Positions 7,634 through 15,960 of a stretch of 32,314 bases of DNA are shown piece by piece. The stretch covers positions 1-32,314 of the forward strand of contig CAMDPA010000005.1 of the NCBI GenBank assembly GCA_945903565.1, read 5' to 3'. This DNA is from Devosia equisanguinis. Lineage in GTDB: Bacteria > Pseudomonadota > Alphaproteobacteria > Rhizobiales > Hyphomicrobiaceae. Both the position numbers and the translations under genes were made by a program. The notes beneath the pieces were generated by a model that did not search any database, was not told the DNA's origin, and saw nothing but the letters and a program-made list of their open reading frames with translations. Each line of letters starts with the position of its first letter. Positions within the stretch are counted from its first letter, which is position 1.

Positions 7634-8071
7634 ATGGCACGTATGTCACTTCTATCGAGCCCCCTGTTGCTCGGCTTCGACGAGATCGAGCGGCTGATCG
7701 ACCGCGTCGGCAAGAACGCGAGCGACGGCTATCCGCCGTACAATATCGAGCGGATCAAGGCGAATGGCGAGGGCGTTGAGACGCTGCGTATCACGCTGGC
7801 TGTGGCCGGCTTCACGCGCGACCAGCTCGACATCACGCTGGAGGACAAGCAGCTCCTCGTGCGCGGAAAACAGACCGACGATCAGGAGCGCGACTATCTT
7901 TATCGCGGCATCGCGGCCCGGCAGTTCCAGCGCACGTTCGTGCTGGCGGATGGGATCGAGGTAAGGTCGGCGGACCTTGCGAACGGCCTCCTTTCCATCG
8001 ACCTCGTGCGGCACGAGCCGCAGCGGCTCGTCCGCACGATCGCGATCGGCGGCAACGGCACTGCGCCATAA
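7634..8071 (+). CDS. Small heat shock protein, Hsp20 (alpha-crystallin) family
   Basis: A 145-residue ATP-independent chaperone that holds unfolding proteins. After LGFDEIERLIDRV and the YPPYNIER segment typical of the alphaproteobacterial IbpA-like group, the alpha-crystallin domain runs from about residue 38 to 128: LRITLAVAGFTRDQLDITLE, then the RGIAARQFQRTFVLADGIEV block and the conserved NGLLSIDL (the A-x-x-x-NGvL-type motif). The start MARMSLLSSPLLLGF fits homologues; GAGGG lies 9 bases upstream. A sigma-32-like promoter and a ROSE-like hairpin lie upstream, so heat induction is likely. The next gene is DUF1150, its usual neighbour. Confidence 0.95.
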   Translation: MARMSLLSSPLLLGFDEIERLIDRVGKNASDGYPPYNIERIKANGEGVETLRITLAVAGFTRDQLDITLEDKQLLVRGKQTDDQERDYLYRGIAARQFQRTFVLADGIEVRSADLANGLLSIDLVRHEPQRLVRTIAIGGNGTAP

Positions 8072-8191
8072 ACGTTGTTCTGCAAAAGCAGAAATATACA
8101 GCAGTGCTGCCCAATTGCCGCACCAGAATCAGTGTAGTGTGACATGCTTCGCAAGCGGCATGGCAGACAGCTTCCCATAAGGAGTAGCGTC

Positions 8192-8488
8192 ATGAACCAG
8201 ACCAAACGTGGCATCGCAAAGGCCAAGTCGACCGACAAATTGGTCGTTCAAGCCGTGATGAACGAGCGCGAGTTGGCGGCGCTCGGCGGCGGACGCATCG
8301 CCTACATCCGAGTGCTGTCGTCCGAACAGGCCAAGGAAATGTATCCTTCGATCGAGGATCTGCCGCCGGGCTTGCAGCTCTATGCGCTGCAGGCCGCCGA
8401 CGGCACGCCGATCGCGCTGACCGATTCGCTGCAGGCAGCCATCGGCCACGCACGCGGCGACGAGCTCGAGGTAGCGGGCGTCCACTGA
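8192..8488 (+). CDS. DUF1150 family protein
   Basis: A 98-residue protein of the alphaproteobacterial DUF1150 family: MNERELAALGGGRIAYIRVL, then LPPGLQLYALQAADGTPIALTDS. This family commonly follows hsp20 in Hyphomicrobiales. The molecular function is not known; a role with the small heat shock protein is inferred from position only. ATG 8192 is chosen because AAGGAG lies 7 bases upstream; the track's start at 8144 adds 16 residues of no family character. The gene is 120 bases after hsp20 and is followed by a strong terminator, so the two may form one heat-shock transcript. Confidence 0.9.
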   Translation: MNQTKRGIAKAKSTDKLVVQAVMNERELAALGGGRIAYIRVLSSEQAKEMYPSIEDLPPGLQLYALQAADGTPIALTDSLQAAIGHARGDELEVAGVH

Positions 8489-8509
8489 TCGCAGGCTGAT
8501 CGTATTTTG

Positions 8510-8539
8510 GGCGCCGGGCTTAGGGCTCGGCGCCTTTTT
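8510..8539 (+). terminator. Rho-independent terminator after DUF1150
   Basis: GGCGCCGGGC (8510-8519), a short loop, then a matching arm ending CTCGGCGCC (8526-8534), followed by TTTTT (8535-8539). The stem has about ten pairs including one G-U, ending the hsp20-DUF1150 unit. Confidence 0.85.
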
Positions 8540-8627
8540 CTATGGTGGCGCCGTCCCTTTAGGACGCTCCGCACAATAAGTGCATTACTTTCATGTTCGC
8601 AGTATCGCGATAAAATCAAACTCTGTT

Positions 8628-8775
8628 CGTCATGGCCGCGAAGGCGGCCACCCACGACAGGTCGCAGCTTAAGCGATGATAAGGCCCGGCAACACTCTCG
8701 AAACGCAACTCATTTCACCTCTGCGCAGCCGCCCATTGCAGCGCGTCATGGGGGGCCGCCTTCGCGGCCATGACG
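8628..8775. repeat. Paired inverted repeat, 22-bp perfect arms
   Basis: CGTCATGGCCGCGAAGGCGGCC at 8628-8649 recurs as its exact reverse complement at 8754-8775. Each arm is itself a hairpin (GGCCGC-GAAG-GCGGCC). The 104 bases between are non-coding. This fills most of the 302-bp gap between the DUF1150 terminator and the converging tctC-like gene; I see no gene there. It may be a small non-autonomous mobile element or a pair of REP-type palindromes. Confidence 0.8.
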
Positions 8776-8842
8776 GTTGTGGGTGGGAGATATCCTAGCA
8801 GATCGCCGACGAAACCCGCTTCGTTTATTGTTCGGAGTCTCA

Positions 8843-9874
8843 TTAGCGGCCAGCGGGCCCCATAATGCTGCGCGCCAGTGTTACGACATCTTCTGGCATC
8901 GCCATCAATTCGGCCACCATCGCCTGCAGCGGCTCGCCCGCCAGCGGTTCGACCTCGAAACTCTGTTGCAGCGCTTCGGCCTTGAACTCTTCGCTGGCGA
9001 GAACCGCATCGAGCGCGCGACGCAGGGCCCTGGCGCGCTCCGCCGGCACGCCGGGCGGGGCAAACAGCGCGCGGCCGATCTCCGATGTGCTGGCGATCAC
9101 CTTCATCACGTTGCGGTCGCGCTCGCCGTTGGCAAGCTCGACGATCGTGGGCGTGTCCGGCGCCTTGGGGCTGCGGCTCAGGCCGATGGTGTAGAGCAGG
9201 CCGGCCTGCTTGCCCGCGATCCAGCCGCGGCCTTCCAGATATTCCCACGATGTCGAGCCGGCGACGTGGATCTCGCCGCGCTCCATGGCGATGCCGAGAT
9301 CGGCGGAAGCCTTGTAACCGCGCACAACCTTGAAGCGCGTACCGGAGAGCTGGTTCAGGGCGGTTCCAGCAATGGCGCCGAGCCCGGTGGCGCCGGTTGC
9401 GCCGAGCACAAGCTCGATCTGGCGGGCGTCGGCGATAGTGCGGGCAGGGGCCGCGTGCCATACGGCGCCCCACCCTCGGAACGAGGCCATGCGGCCGATC
9501 CAGACGAAATCCTGCGGCCGGTAGGTGGCCGCGGGATCGATCAGCTTGTTGAGGAACACCGAGGGCTGGGTGATGCCGAAGGTGCTGCCGTCGCGCGCGG
9601 CGACGTTGTGCAAGTAGTCGGCAACCCGAATGCCGGAGGCACCAGGCATGTTCTGCGCGACGATGGTGGGATTGCCGGGCAGATGGCGTCGCATGTACTT
9701 CGCGGCAAGGCGGCCGGCGCTGTCGAAGCCACCGCCCTCCGCCGAGCCGATCACGAGCTGAAGTGTGCGGCCCTTGAAGAATGACTCAGGGTCCTGGGCC
9801 AAGGCGGCGGGCACGGTAGAAAGCGCCAGCGCCGCGGCCAGTAGCGAACGTTTTCCGGTCGAGAGCCGTGCCAT
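8843..9874 (-). CDS. TctC/Bug-type periplasmic solute-binding protein, coded with TRAP permeases
   Basis: A 343-residue protein with a Sec signal peptide (RSLLAAALALSTVPAALAQ, cleavage after ALA). The mature part is of the TctC (Bug) family: FFKGRTLQLVIGSAEGGGFD, the conserved RHLPGNPTIVAQNMPGASG, ARDGSTFG, and the C-terminal FAPPGVPAERARALR. Such proteins bind carboxylates in the periplasm and normally serve the TctAB permease. Here the gene starts 12 bases after a TRAP large-permease gene in an operon with no DctP-type protein, so it probably feeds the TRAP permease. A GAGG site 6 bases upstream supports the ATG. The ligand is unknown. Confidence 0.9.
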   Translation of the reverse strand: MARLSTGKRSLLAAALALSTVPAALAQDPESFFKGRTLQLVIGSAEGGGFDSAGRLAAKYMRRHLPGNPTIVAQNMPGASGIRVADYLHNVAARDGSTFGITQPSVFLNKLIDPAATYRPQDFVWIGRMASFRGWGAVWHAAPARTIADARQIELVLGATGATGLGAIAGTALNQLSGTRFKVVRGYKASADLGIAMERGEIHVAGSTSWEYLEGRGWIAGKQAGLLYTIGLSRSPKAPDTPTIVELANGERDRNVMKVIASTSEIGRALFAPPGVPAERARALRRALDAVLASEEFKAEALQQSFEVEPLAGEPLQAMVAELMAMPEDVVTLARSIMGPAGR

Positions 9875-9886
9875 CAGCAGCCTCGT

Positions 9887-11383
9887 CTATTTCGGCGCCG
9901 AAGGCGGCGGGGGAATGTCGATCCCCGGCGGCCCAGTCAGCACGGGCGGGCCGCTGGGAATAACCGGCGGGCCGCCGAACGGGTTGCCCGGCGGTGCCCC
10001 CAGCGACGGCTGGTCGATCCGGATCTCGATTTTCGAGGCGTCGACTTTTGGTTTCTCGAGGAAGTAGGTCACCGTACGCGGGAAGAAGATCAGGATCGCG
10101 CACAAGATCAGCTGCAGGAACACCCAGGGGATCGCGCCCCAATAGATATCCGAGCTTTTGACTTCCTTGGGCGCAATGCCTCGCAAGTAGAACAAGGCGA
10201 AGCCGAACGGCGGGTGCATGAAGCTCGTCTGCATATTGGCCCCGAGCAGCACGCCGAACCAGATCAGGTCGATGCCGAGTTTTTCCGCGGCCGGTGCCAG
10301 CAGCGGAATGATGATGAAGGCGATCTCGAAGAAGTCGAGGAAGAACGCCAGCACGAACACGAACAGGTTGACGAAGATCAGGAAGCCGACCTGCCCGCCC
10401 GGCAGCGACGTCAACAGAGTCTCGATCCATTCCTTGCCCCCGACGCCCTGGAACACCAGGCTGAACACGCGCGAGCCGATCAAGATGAAGACGACCATCG
10501 CGGTGATGCGCATGGTCATCTCCATGCCCTGGATCATCAGCGGCCAGGAGAAGCGGCCGTTGAGCCAGGCCAGCGCTATGGCGCCGACGACGCCCATGGC
10601 GCCGGCTTCGGTCGGCGTGGCGAGACCCATGAAGATCGTGCCGAGCACAAGGAAGATCAGCACCAGCGAGGGCACCATGCCGCGCATGCAGCGCCAGAAC
10701 AGCGGCCAGCCACGCAACGTGCGGGCCTCGGGCGGCAGGGCCGGCACGGCATCGGGCCAGATCCGGCTGACGATCCAGACCCAGATGCAGAACAGGGCGA
10801 TCTGGATCATGCTGGGAATGATCGCGCCCAGGTACATATCGCCGACGGACTTGCCGAGCTGGTCGGCCAGCACGACCAGCACCAGCGACGGCGGCACGAG
10901 CTGGGTGACGGTGCCGGCGGCCGCGATCACGCCGGTGGCATGGCGGATCGAGTAGCCGTATTTCATCATCACCGGCAGCGAAATGAGGCCCATCGCGATC
11001 ACCGAGGCCGCAACCGTGCCGGTGATTGCGCCAAGGATCGCGCCGACGATGATGACAGCATAGGAGAGGCCGCCGCGCACGCCGCCGAACAACTGCCCGA
11101 AGCCTTCGAGGAGATCCTCCGCCAGGCCGGCGCGCTCGAGGATGGCGCCCATCAGCGTGAAGAACGGAATGGCCAGCAGCAGGTCGTTGGAGACGACGGA
11201 GAACAGCTGATAGGTCAGGTTACCGAAATAGATGGGATCGATGAGGCCGAGTTGCAGGCCGATGATGCCGAAGAACAGGCCGATCGCCGCCAGCGAGAAT
11301 GCGGCGGGGTAGCCGACGATCATGCCGACGATGAGCCCCATGAACATCAGGGGCGCCATGTTGTGCTTGAGAAGCTCGATCAT
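9887..11383 (-). CDS. dctM: TRAP transporter large permease (DctM)
   Basis: A 498-residue membrane protein with 12 or more hydrophobic segments and DctM hallmarks: MGLIVGMIVGYPAAFSLAAIG, AIPFFTLMGAILERAGLAEDLLEG, GTVAASVIAMGLISLPVM, LATPTEAGAMGVVGA and LDFFEIAFIIIPLLAPA. It is the ion-coupled transport subunit of a TRAP system in the inner membrane. The usual DctM is about 425-440 residues; the excess lies partly in a C-terminal tail rich in proline and glycine (APPGNPFGGPPVIPSGPP and similar) after the last membrane segment. Its ATG overlaps the dctQ stop by four bases (ATGA). The substrate is not known. Confidence 0.95.
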   Translation of the reverse strand: MIELLKHNMAPLMFMGLIVGMIVGYPAAFSLAAIGLFFGIIGLQLGLIDPIYFGNLTYQLFSVVSNDLLLAIPFFTLMGAILERAGLAEDLLEGFGQLFGGVRGGLSYAVIIVGAILGAITGTVAASVIAMGLISLPVMMKYGYSIRHATGVIAAAGTVTQLVPPSLVLVVLADQLGKSVGDMYLGAIIPSMIQIALFCIWVWIVSRIWPDAVPALPPEARTLRGWPLFWRCMRGMVPSLVLIFLVLGTIFMGLATPTEAGAMGVVGAIALAWLNGRFSWPLMIQGMEMTMRITAMVVFILIGSRVFSLVFQGVGGKEWIETLLTSLPGGQVGFLIFVNLFVFVLAFFLDFFEIAFIIIPLLAPAAEKLGIDLIWFGVLLGANMQTSFMHPPFGFALFYLRGIAPKEVKSSDIYWGAIPWVFLQLILCAILIFFPRTVTYFLEKPKVDASKIEIRIDQPSLGAPPGNPFGGPPVIPSGPPVLTGPPGIDIPPPPSAPK

Positions 11384-11991
11384 TGCAGCGGCTTCTCGTA
11401 GACCGCGTGCTCACGGACGTAGTCGGTGGTCAGTGCAGCGATGCATTTGATGATCTCGGAGATGCCTTGCAGCAGCACGAGGAAGAAGCCGACCGGCAGC
11501 AACAGCTTGACGGGCCAGCGCGGCAGGCCGCCCGCGTTGGAGGAGGCCTCGTTGATCCGCCAGGAGTCCACGAACCACGGCCAGGTGAAGTAGATCAGCA
11601 GCAGGCACATCGGCACGAGACAGAAGATCGCGCCGAGCAGATCGATCCAGGTCCGTGTGCGCTCCGATACCCAGCCATAGAACAGGTCGACCCGGACGTG
11701 CTCGTTGACCTTCAAGGTGTAGGCCGCACCAAGCAAGACCATGCCGGCGAACATGTACCACTGCGCTTCCAGGAAGCTGTTGGAGTAGTTGCCATACCAG
11801 CGGAGCAGGCCTTGCAGCGCGGGAAACGCGCGGCCCTCGTCGGTGAGTTTGACGATGGCGCTGATCGAATAACGGAAGGCCGCGTTGAAGGCACTTACGA
11901 GGGCCGCGATCAAGACCAGCCAGACGGCGATCCGGCTGATGGCCTGATTCAACCGGTCGATCGCGGTGCTGACAGCCAGCAATCGTTGCAT
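11380..11991 (-). CDS. dctQ: TRAP transporter small permease (DctQ)
   Basis: A 203-residue protein with four hydrophobic segments (ISRIAVWLVLIAALVSAFNA; WYMFAGMVLLGAAYTL; LLGAIFCLVPMCLLLIYF; LLLPVGFFLVLLQGISEII) and the family motif LKVNEHVRVDLFYGWVSERTR, followed by the SSNAGGLPRWPVK loop. It is the DctQ partner that stabilises DctM in the membrane. The start at 11991 has AGGGGAGG upstream. It is the first gene of dctQ-dctM-tctC-like, divergent from the Mrp gene with 229 bases between. Confidence 0.94.
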   Translation of the reverse strand: MQRLLAVSTAIDRLNQAISRIAVWLVLIAALVSAFNAAFRYSISAIVKLTDEGRAFPALQGLLRWYGNYSNSFLEAQWYMFAGMVLLGAAYTLKVNEHVRVDLFYGWVSERTRTWIDLLGAIFCLVPMCLLLIYFTWPWFVDSWRINEASSNAGGLPRWPVKLLLPVGFFLVLLQGISEIIKCIAALTTDYVREHAVYEKPLQ

Positions 11992-12220
11992 CGAGCCTCC
12001 CCTCGCGGCGCTGCTTTCCTGCGCGACGGGACGATTGCCCGTTCTCTCGTCGCGGCGAATGATTTGACCTTGTGGCCTTCACCCCCATATGTCCGTGGGC
12101 CCATTCCGGTCGTCAAGTTGGCCTTTGGTGGCTGACGACTAAGCTAGGCGTGCCGCTGGCGGTGCTTGGTCGACCGCGGCCGGAATAGGGATCGAGCGTA
12201 GGATCGAGGCGAAAGCACGT

Positions 12221-13831
12221 ATGTCAGTCACACAACAGCAGATTCTGGCGACCCTCAAGCGCATCCGTGGGCCGGATCTTCAGGGCAACATCGTCGAGCT
12301 TGGGCTCGTGTCGGAGGTCGTCGTCCGGGATGGGCGGGTGTCGTTCTCGATCACGGTGCCCCCGGAACGGGCCGGCGAGCTCGAGCCGCTGCGACAGGCG
12401 GCCCAGCAAGTGGTCGCCGAACTTGAAGGCGTGAGCGCGGCCACGGTTGTGCTGACGGCAGATCGTGCCGGTGGACGTGCGCCGGCTGCAACGGCAACAG
12501 CAGCGGCTGGGCCGGGGGCCCGCGCGGAGAGCCCACGGGTGGCGGCTGCCCGAAGCGCGCAAGGTGGAGCCGCGCAAGGCGGGGCGCCCGCTGCCGCGCA
12601 GTCCCACGCGCATTCTCATTCCCATTCACATCAGCATGCGCCGGCCGCTGCTGCCGGGGCGCCCCGGGCCGCAACCCACGGCGCGCGAAAACCGGGCGCG
12701 GTGCCCGGGGTGAAGCATCTGATCGCGGTCGCGTCCGGCAAGGGCGGTGTCGGCAAATCGACGGTGGCGGTCAATCTGGCGCTGGGCCTGGCCGCGCTCG
12801 GGCACAAGACCGGCATCATGGATGCCGATATCTACGGGCCATCGCAGCCCAAGCTGCTGGGCTTGTCGGGCAAGCCCAAGGTCGGCGCCAATAACCGTCT
12901 GATACCGATGGAGGCATACGGCATCAAGGTGATGTCGATGGGTTTCATCGTCGACGAGGCGACGCCGATCATCTGGCGCGGGCCGATGGTGGTGTCGGCG
13001 CTCAATCAGATGATGCGCGAGGTCGAATGGAACAGCGGCGGCGAGGATCTCGACGTTCTCGTGATCGACATGCCGCCGGGTACGGGCGACATCCAGCTTT
13101 CGATTGCGCAGCAGGTGCCGTTGGCCGGCGCGATCATCGTGTGCACGCCGCAGGACCTCGCGTTGATCGACGCGCGCAAGGGGCTGGCGATGTTCCAGAA
13201 GGTCGATGTGCCCGTGCTCGGCATCATCGAGAACATGAGCTACTACCTATGCCCGAAGTGCGGTGAGCGGGCGGAGATCTTCGGCCACGGCGGCGCGAAA
13301 CACGAGGCCGAGAAGCTCGATCTTCCGTTCCTCGGCGCGATCCCGCTGCACATCGAGATCCGCGAATTGTCCGACAGCGGAAAGCCGGTCGTCGCAACCC
13401 ATCCAGAAAGCGCGAACGCGCGCGTGTTCCTGGAGATCGCGGCGGCGACGTGGGTTGCTATCGAGGCGAGTGCGGCGGGCAAGGCCGAGCCACCGCGATT
13501 GGACGTTTCGACCGACAAGGCCTCGCTCAAGGTCGCGTTCGAGGGTGGCGCCAGCTACGATCTACCGGCGGAGTTGCTGCGGGTGACGAGCCCGTCGGCC
13601 GAGGTGCAGGGCCACAGCCCCAGCCAGCGCGTCACGGTGCCGAAAAAGCGTAACGTCAAGATCAAGGAGCTGCGGCCGGTAGGCAACTACGCGGTGCGGA
13701 TCGTGTTCGACGACGGCCACGATACCGGCCTGTTCTCTTGGGTATATCTGGCGGAACTGGGCCGCGAGAAGGAGAAGAAGTGGGCGCAGTATCTCGCGGA
13801 GTTGGAGGCCAAGGGATTGTCGCGGGGATAG
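12221..13831 (+). CDS. apbC: Mrp/ApbC (NBP35-type) Fe-S carrier ATPase with N-terminal MIP18 and C-terminal DUF971 domains
   Basis: A 536-residue protein in three parts. Residues 1-80 are a MIP18/DUF59 domain of the alphaproteobacterial Mrp type (IRGPDLQGNIVELGLVSEV). An Ala/Gly-rich linker follows with six alternating histidines (128-140, SHAHSHSHSHQHA). Residues 165-415 are the deviant Walker ATPase: GKGGVGKS (173-180), DADIYGPSQPKLLG, DMPPGTGD (283-290) and the cluster-binding CPKC (344-347). Residues 425-530 match DUF971 (VRIVFDDGHDTGLFSWVYL), usually a separate gene. Mrp proteins bind and transfer Fe-S clusters to apoproteins; most are about 350-390 residues. The His run might bind metal (inference). 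A GAGG site lies upstream. It stands alone rather than in an suf/isc operon. Confidence 0.94.
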   Translation: MSVTQQQILATLKRIRGPDLQGNIVELGLVSEVVVRDGRVSFSITVPPERAGELEPLRQAAQQVVAELEGVSAATVVLTADRAGGRAPAATATAAAGPGARAESPRVAAARSAQGGAAQGGAPAAAQSHAHSHSHSHQHAPAAAAGAPRAATHGARKPGAVPGVKHLIAVASGKGGVGKSTVAVNLALGLAALGHKTGIMDADIYGPSQPKLLGLSGKPKVGANNRLIPMEAYGIKVMSMGFIVDEATPIIWRGPMVVSALNQMMREVEWNSGGEDLDVLVIDMPPGTGDIQLSIAQQVPLAGAIIVCTPQDLALIDARKGLAMFQKVDVPVLGIIENMSYYLCPKCGERAEIFGHGGAKHEAEKLDLPFLGAIPLHIEIRELSDSGKPVVATHPESANARVFLEIAAATWVAIEASAAGKAEPPRLDVSTDKASLKVAFEGGASYDLPAELLRVTSPSAEVQGHSPSQRVTVPKKRNVKIKELRPVGNYAVRIVFDDGHDTGLFSWVYLAELGREKEKKWAQYLAELEAKGLSRG

Positions 13832-13926
13832 GATACGAAGGAGCTTGCGACGTGAAACAGCGCACAAGCTGAGCCGAGCGATTGTAACGGTGTTGGGCGA
13901 GGTGGTTTGACGACGAGGCACCGTTA

Positions 13927-14679
13927 ATGCCCGACAGCATCGTATTCTTCGCATTCGTAGGCTTTGCCGCCCAGCTCGTCGATGGCGCGCTGGGCATGGC
14001 CTACGGCGTGACCGCGACCACCATCCTGTTGAGCTACGGCACGTCGCCGGCGATCGCGAGCGCCAGCGTCCATACGGCGGAAATTTTCACGACCGCTGCG
14101 TCCGGCGCGTCGCATTGGCGGTTGGGTAATCTCGAGCGCGGGCTGCTGTTGCGGCTTGCCGGGCCCGGCATGGTTGGCGGTGTTCTCGGCGCCTATGTGC
14201 TGACGGCGTTTCCCGGCGACAAAATCAGACCTTTCGTGGCGATGTATCTGTTGGTGGCGGGTGCAATCGTTCTGGGGCGAGGTCTGCGCAGGCATCGGCA
14301 GGACCATGTGCTGGGACCCAACAAGGTCATGCTATGCGGGCTCGTGGCCGGCTTTCTAGATGCGGCCGGCGGTGGCGGATGGGGGCTTCTGGTAACGTCG
14401 AGCCTGGTCTGGGGCGGGCTTACGCCGCGCAAGGCCATCGGCACGGCGTGTCTTGCCGAGTTCTTCGTGACGACGGCGGTGTCGGCGACGTTCGTCGCAA
14501 CCATCGGGCTGCAAATGTGGCCGGTGATCCTGGGGCTCATCATCGGCGGTGTGATTGCAGCGCCGATTGCGGCATTGGCGGCGCGGCACATGCCCGAGCG
14601 CGCGATGATGATCACAGTTGGGATGCTCGTAATGGGGCTCAGTGTACGGGAGATATTAAAGGGCTTAGGCGTGGTTTGA
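13927..14679 (+). CDS. TauE/SafE-family membrane permease (second copy, different subgroup)
   Basis: A 250-residue protein with about eight hydrophobic segments. The family repeat appears twice: VGFAAQLVDGALGMAYGVTAT at the start and LVAGFLDAAGGGGWGLLVTS in the middle. The first resembles members annotated as sulfite exporters near cysteine and sulfate metabolism genes, but no such gene lies here. It differs clearly from the TauE-like protein at 6638-7387. A GAGG site 9 bases before the ATG supports the start. It lies 95 bases downstream of the Mrp gene in the same direction. Confidence 0.92.
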   Translation: MPDSIVFFAFVGFAAQLVDGALGMAYGVTATTILLSYGTSPAIASASVHTAEIFTTAASGASHWRLGNLERGLLLRLAGPGMVGGVLGAYVLTAFPGDKIRPFVAMYLLVAGAIVLGRGLRRHRQDHVLGPNKVMLCGLVAGFLDAAGGGGWGLLVTSSLVWGGLTPRKAIGTACLAEFFVTTAVSATFVATIGLQMWPVILGLIIGGVIAAPIAALAARHMPERAMMITVGMLVMGLSVREILKGLGVV

Positions 14680-14784
14680 ATGAGCAGGTCGCGTTGTGGC
14701 TCTTGAAATCACGCGGGTGGTCTTGCATGTTCCGCCGCGCTTCACGCAGAGGCGGGACAATCGAAACATTGGGATCCCCCGGGA

Positions 14785-15861
14785 ATGACCGCAAACGATC
14801 TGTTTTCACCCCTCGCGCTGGGCGACATCAAGCTGCCGAACCGCGTCGTGATGGCGCCGCTGACGCGTAGCCGGGCCGGTGCGGGCAACGTCCCGCAGCC
14901 GCTCAACGTCGAATACTACCGGCAGCGGGCCAGCGCGGGCCTGATCGTCAGCGAGGCGACGCAAGTTGTGCCGGAGGGGCAGGGCTATCCCAACACGCCG
15001 GGCATTCATTCGGACGCTCAAGTCGCGGGCTGGAAGACGGTGACGGACGCGGTGCACGCGGCCGGCGGGCGGATCGTGCTGCAGCTCTGGCACGTCGGCC
15101 GCGTGTCGCATCCGGTGTTCCAGCCGGGCAATCAGCTGCCTGTGGCGCCATCGGCGATCGCACCGAAAGGTCAGCTCTACGGGCCGGACTGGAAGAAGAT
15201 CGACTACGTTGCGCCGCGCGCGCTGGAGCTGGCTGAGATCCCGGGCGTGATCGAGGGCTATGTGGCAGGCGCGCGCAATGCCAAGCGGGCAGGGTTCGAT
15301 GGTGTCGAGGTGCACGGCGCCAACGGTTATCTGCTCGACCAGTTCATCCGCGATGGCTCCAACACGCGGACGGATTCCTACGGCGGCAGTGTCGCCAACC
15401 GCGCGCGGTTGACCTTGGAGGTCGTGGAAGCGGTTATCGGCGTGTGGGGCGCATCGCGGGTCAGCATCCGGTTGTCGCCGCTCAACCCGAACAACGACAT
15501 GGCCGACAGCAATCCGAATGCGACGTTCGGCTATGTCGCGCGCGAGCTGGCGCGGTTTGGTATGTCGTATGTGCACGTGCTCGAGCCGGTTGCAACGCCG
15601 GCCGATCAACAGGTGCTCGGCACGATCAAGGCGGCCTGCGGTGCGCCCGTCATCGCCAACAACGGCTATACGCTGGAGACGGCGCAGGCGGCGATCCGCG
15701 CAGGCCAGGTGGATGCGGTGGCGTTCGGCAAGCTGTTCCTCGCCAATCCGGATTTGCCCCAGCGGCTGAAAGCCGGCGGGCCGCTCAACGAATGGGACAT
15801 GAAGACGTTCTACGGTGGCGGTGCGGCGGGCTATACGGACTATCCCGCCCTTCCCGCGTGA
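14785..15861 (+). CDS. Old yellow enzyme family FMN oxidoreductase (NemA-like)
   Basis: A 358-residue flavoprotein of the OYE family, which reduces activated C=C bonds or nitro groups with NAD(P)H. The start DLFSPLALGDIKLPNRVVMAPLTRSRA is typical. The substrate-binding H-x-x-N motif is in VEVHGANGYLLDQFIRDG, followed by the FMN-region TDSYGGSVANRARL. Near the end are GQVDAVAFGKLFLANPDLP and FYGGGAAGYTDYP, the family's closing motif. Length fits the N-ethylmaleimide reductase class. The ribosome binding site is modest (GGGA). It follows the TauE-like gene by 105 bases in the same direction. Its physiological substrate is unknown. Confidence 0.94.
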   Translation: MTANDLFSPLALGDIKLPNRVVMAPLTRSRAGAGNVPQPLNVEYYRQRASAGLIVSEATQVVPEGQGYPNTPGIHSDAQVAGWKTVTDAVHAAGGRIVLQLWHVGRVSHPVFQPGNQLPVAPSAIAPKGQLYGPDWKKIDYVAPRALELAEIPGVIEGYVAGARNAKRAGFDGVEVHGANGYLLDQFIRDGSNTRTDSYGGSVANRARLTLEVVEAVIGVWGASRVSIRLSPLNPNNDMADSNPNATFGYVARELARFGMSYVHVLEPVATPADQQVLGTIKAACGAPVIANNGYTLETAQAAIRAGQVDAVAFGKLFLANPDLPQRLKAGGPLNEWDMKTFYGGGAAGYTDYPALPA

Positions 15862-15960
15862 GAATGCATCTGCGAAAGCTAAATGCAAACCATTGCGGCA
15901 GCGCATGAATTCGTACTATTGCGGTTCAAGGTTCTGCTGCTTCAATGAAGGGTCATGCGT

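Noticed and set aside
10214-11401. 395-codon ORF on the plus strand, rich in His/Asp/Glu
   Set aside because: Antisense to dctM; the acidic/His composition is the complement of membrane-segment codons.
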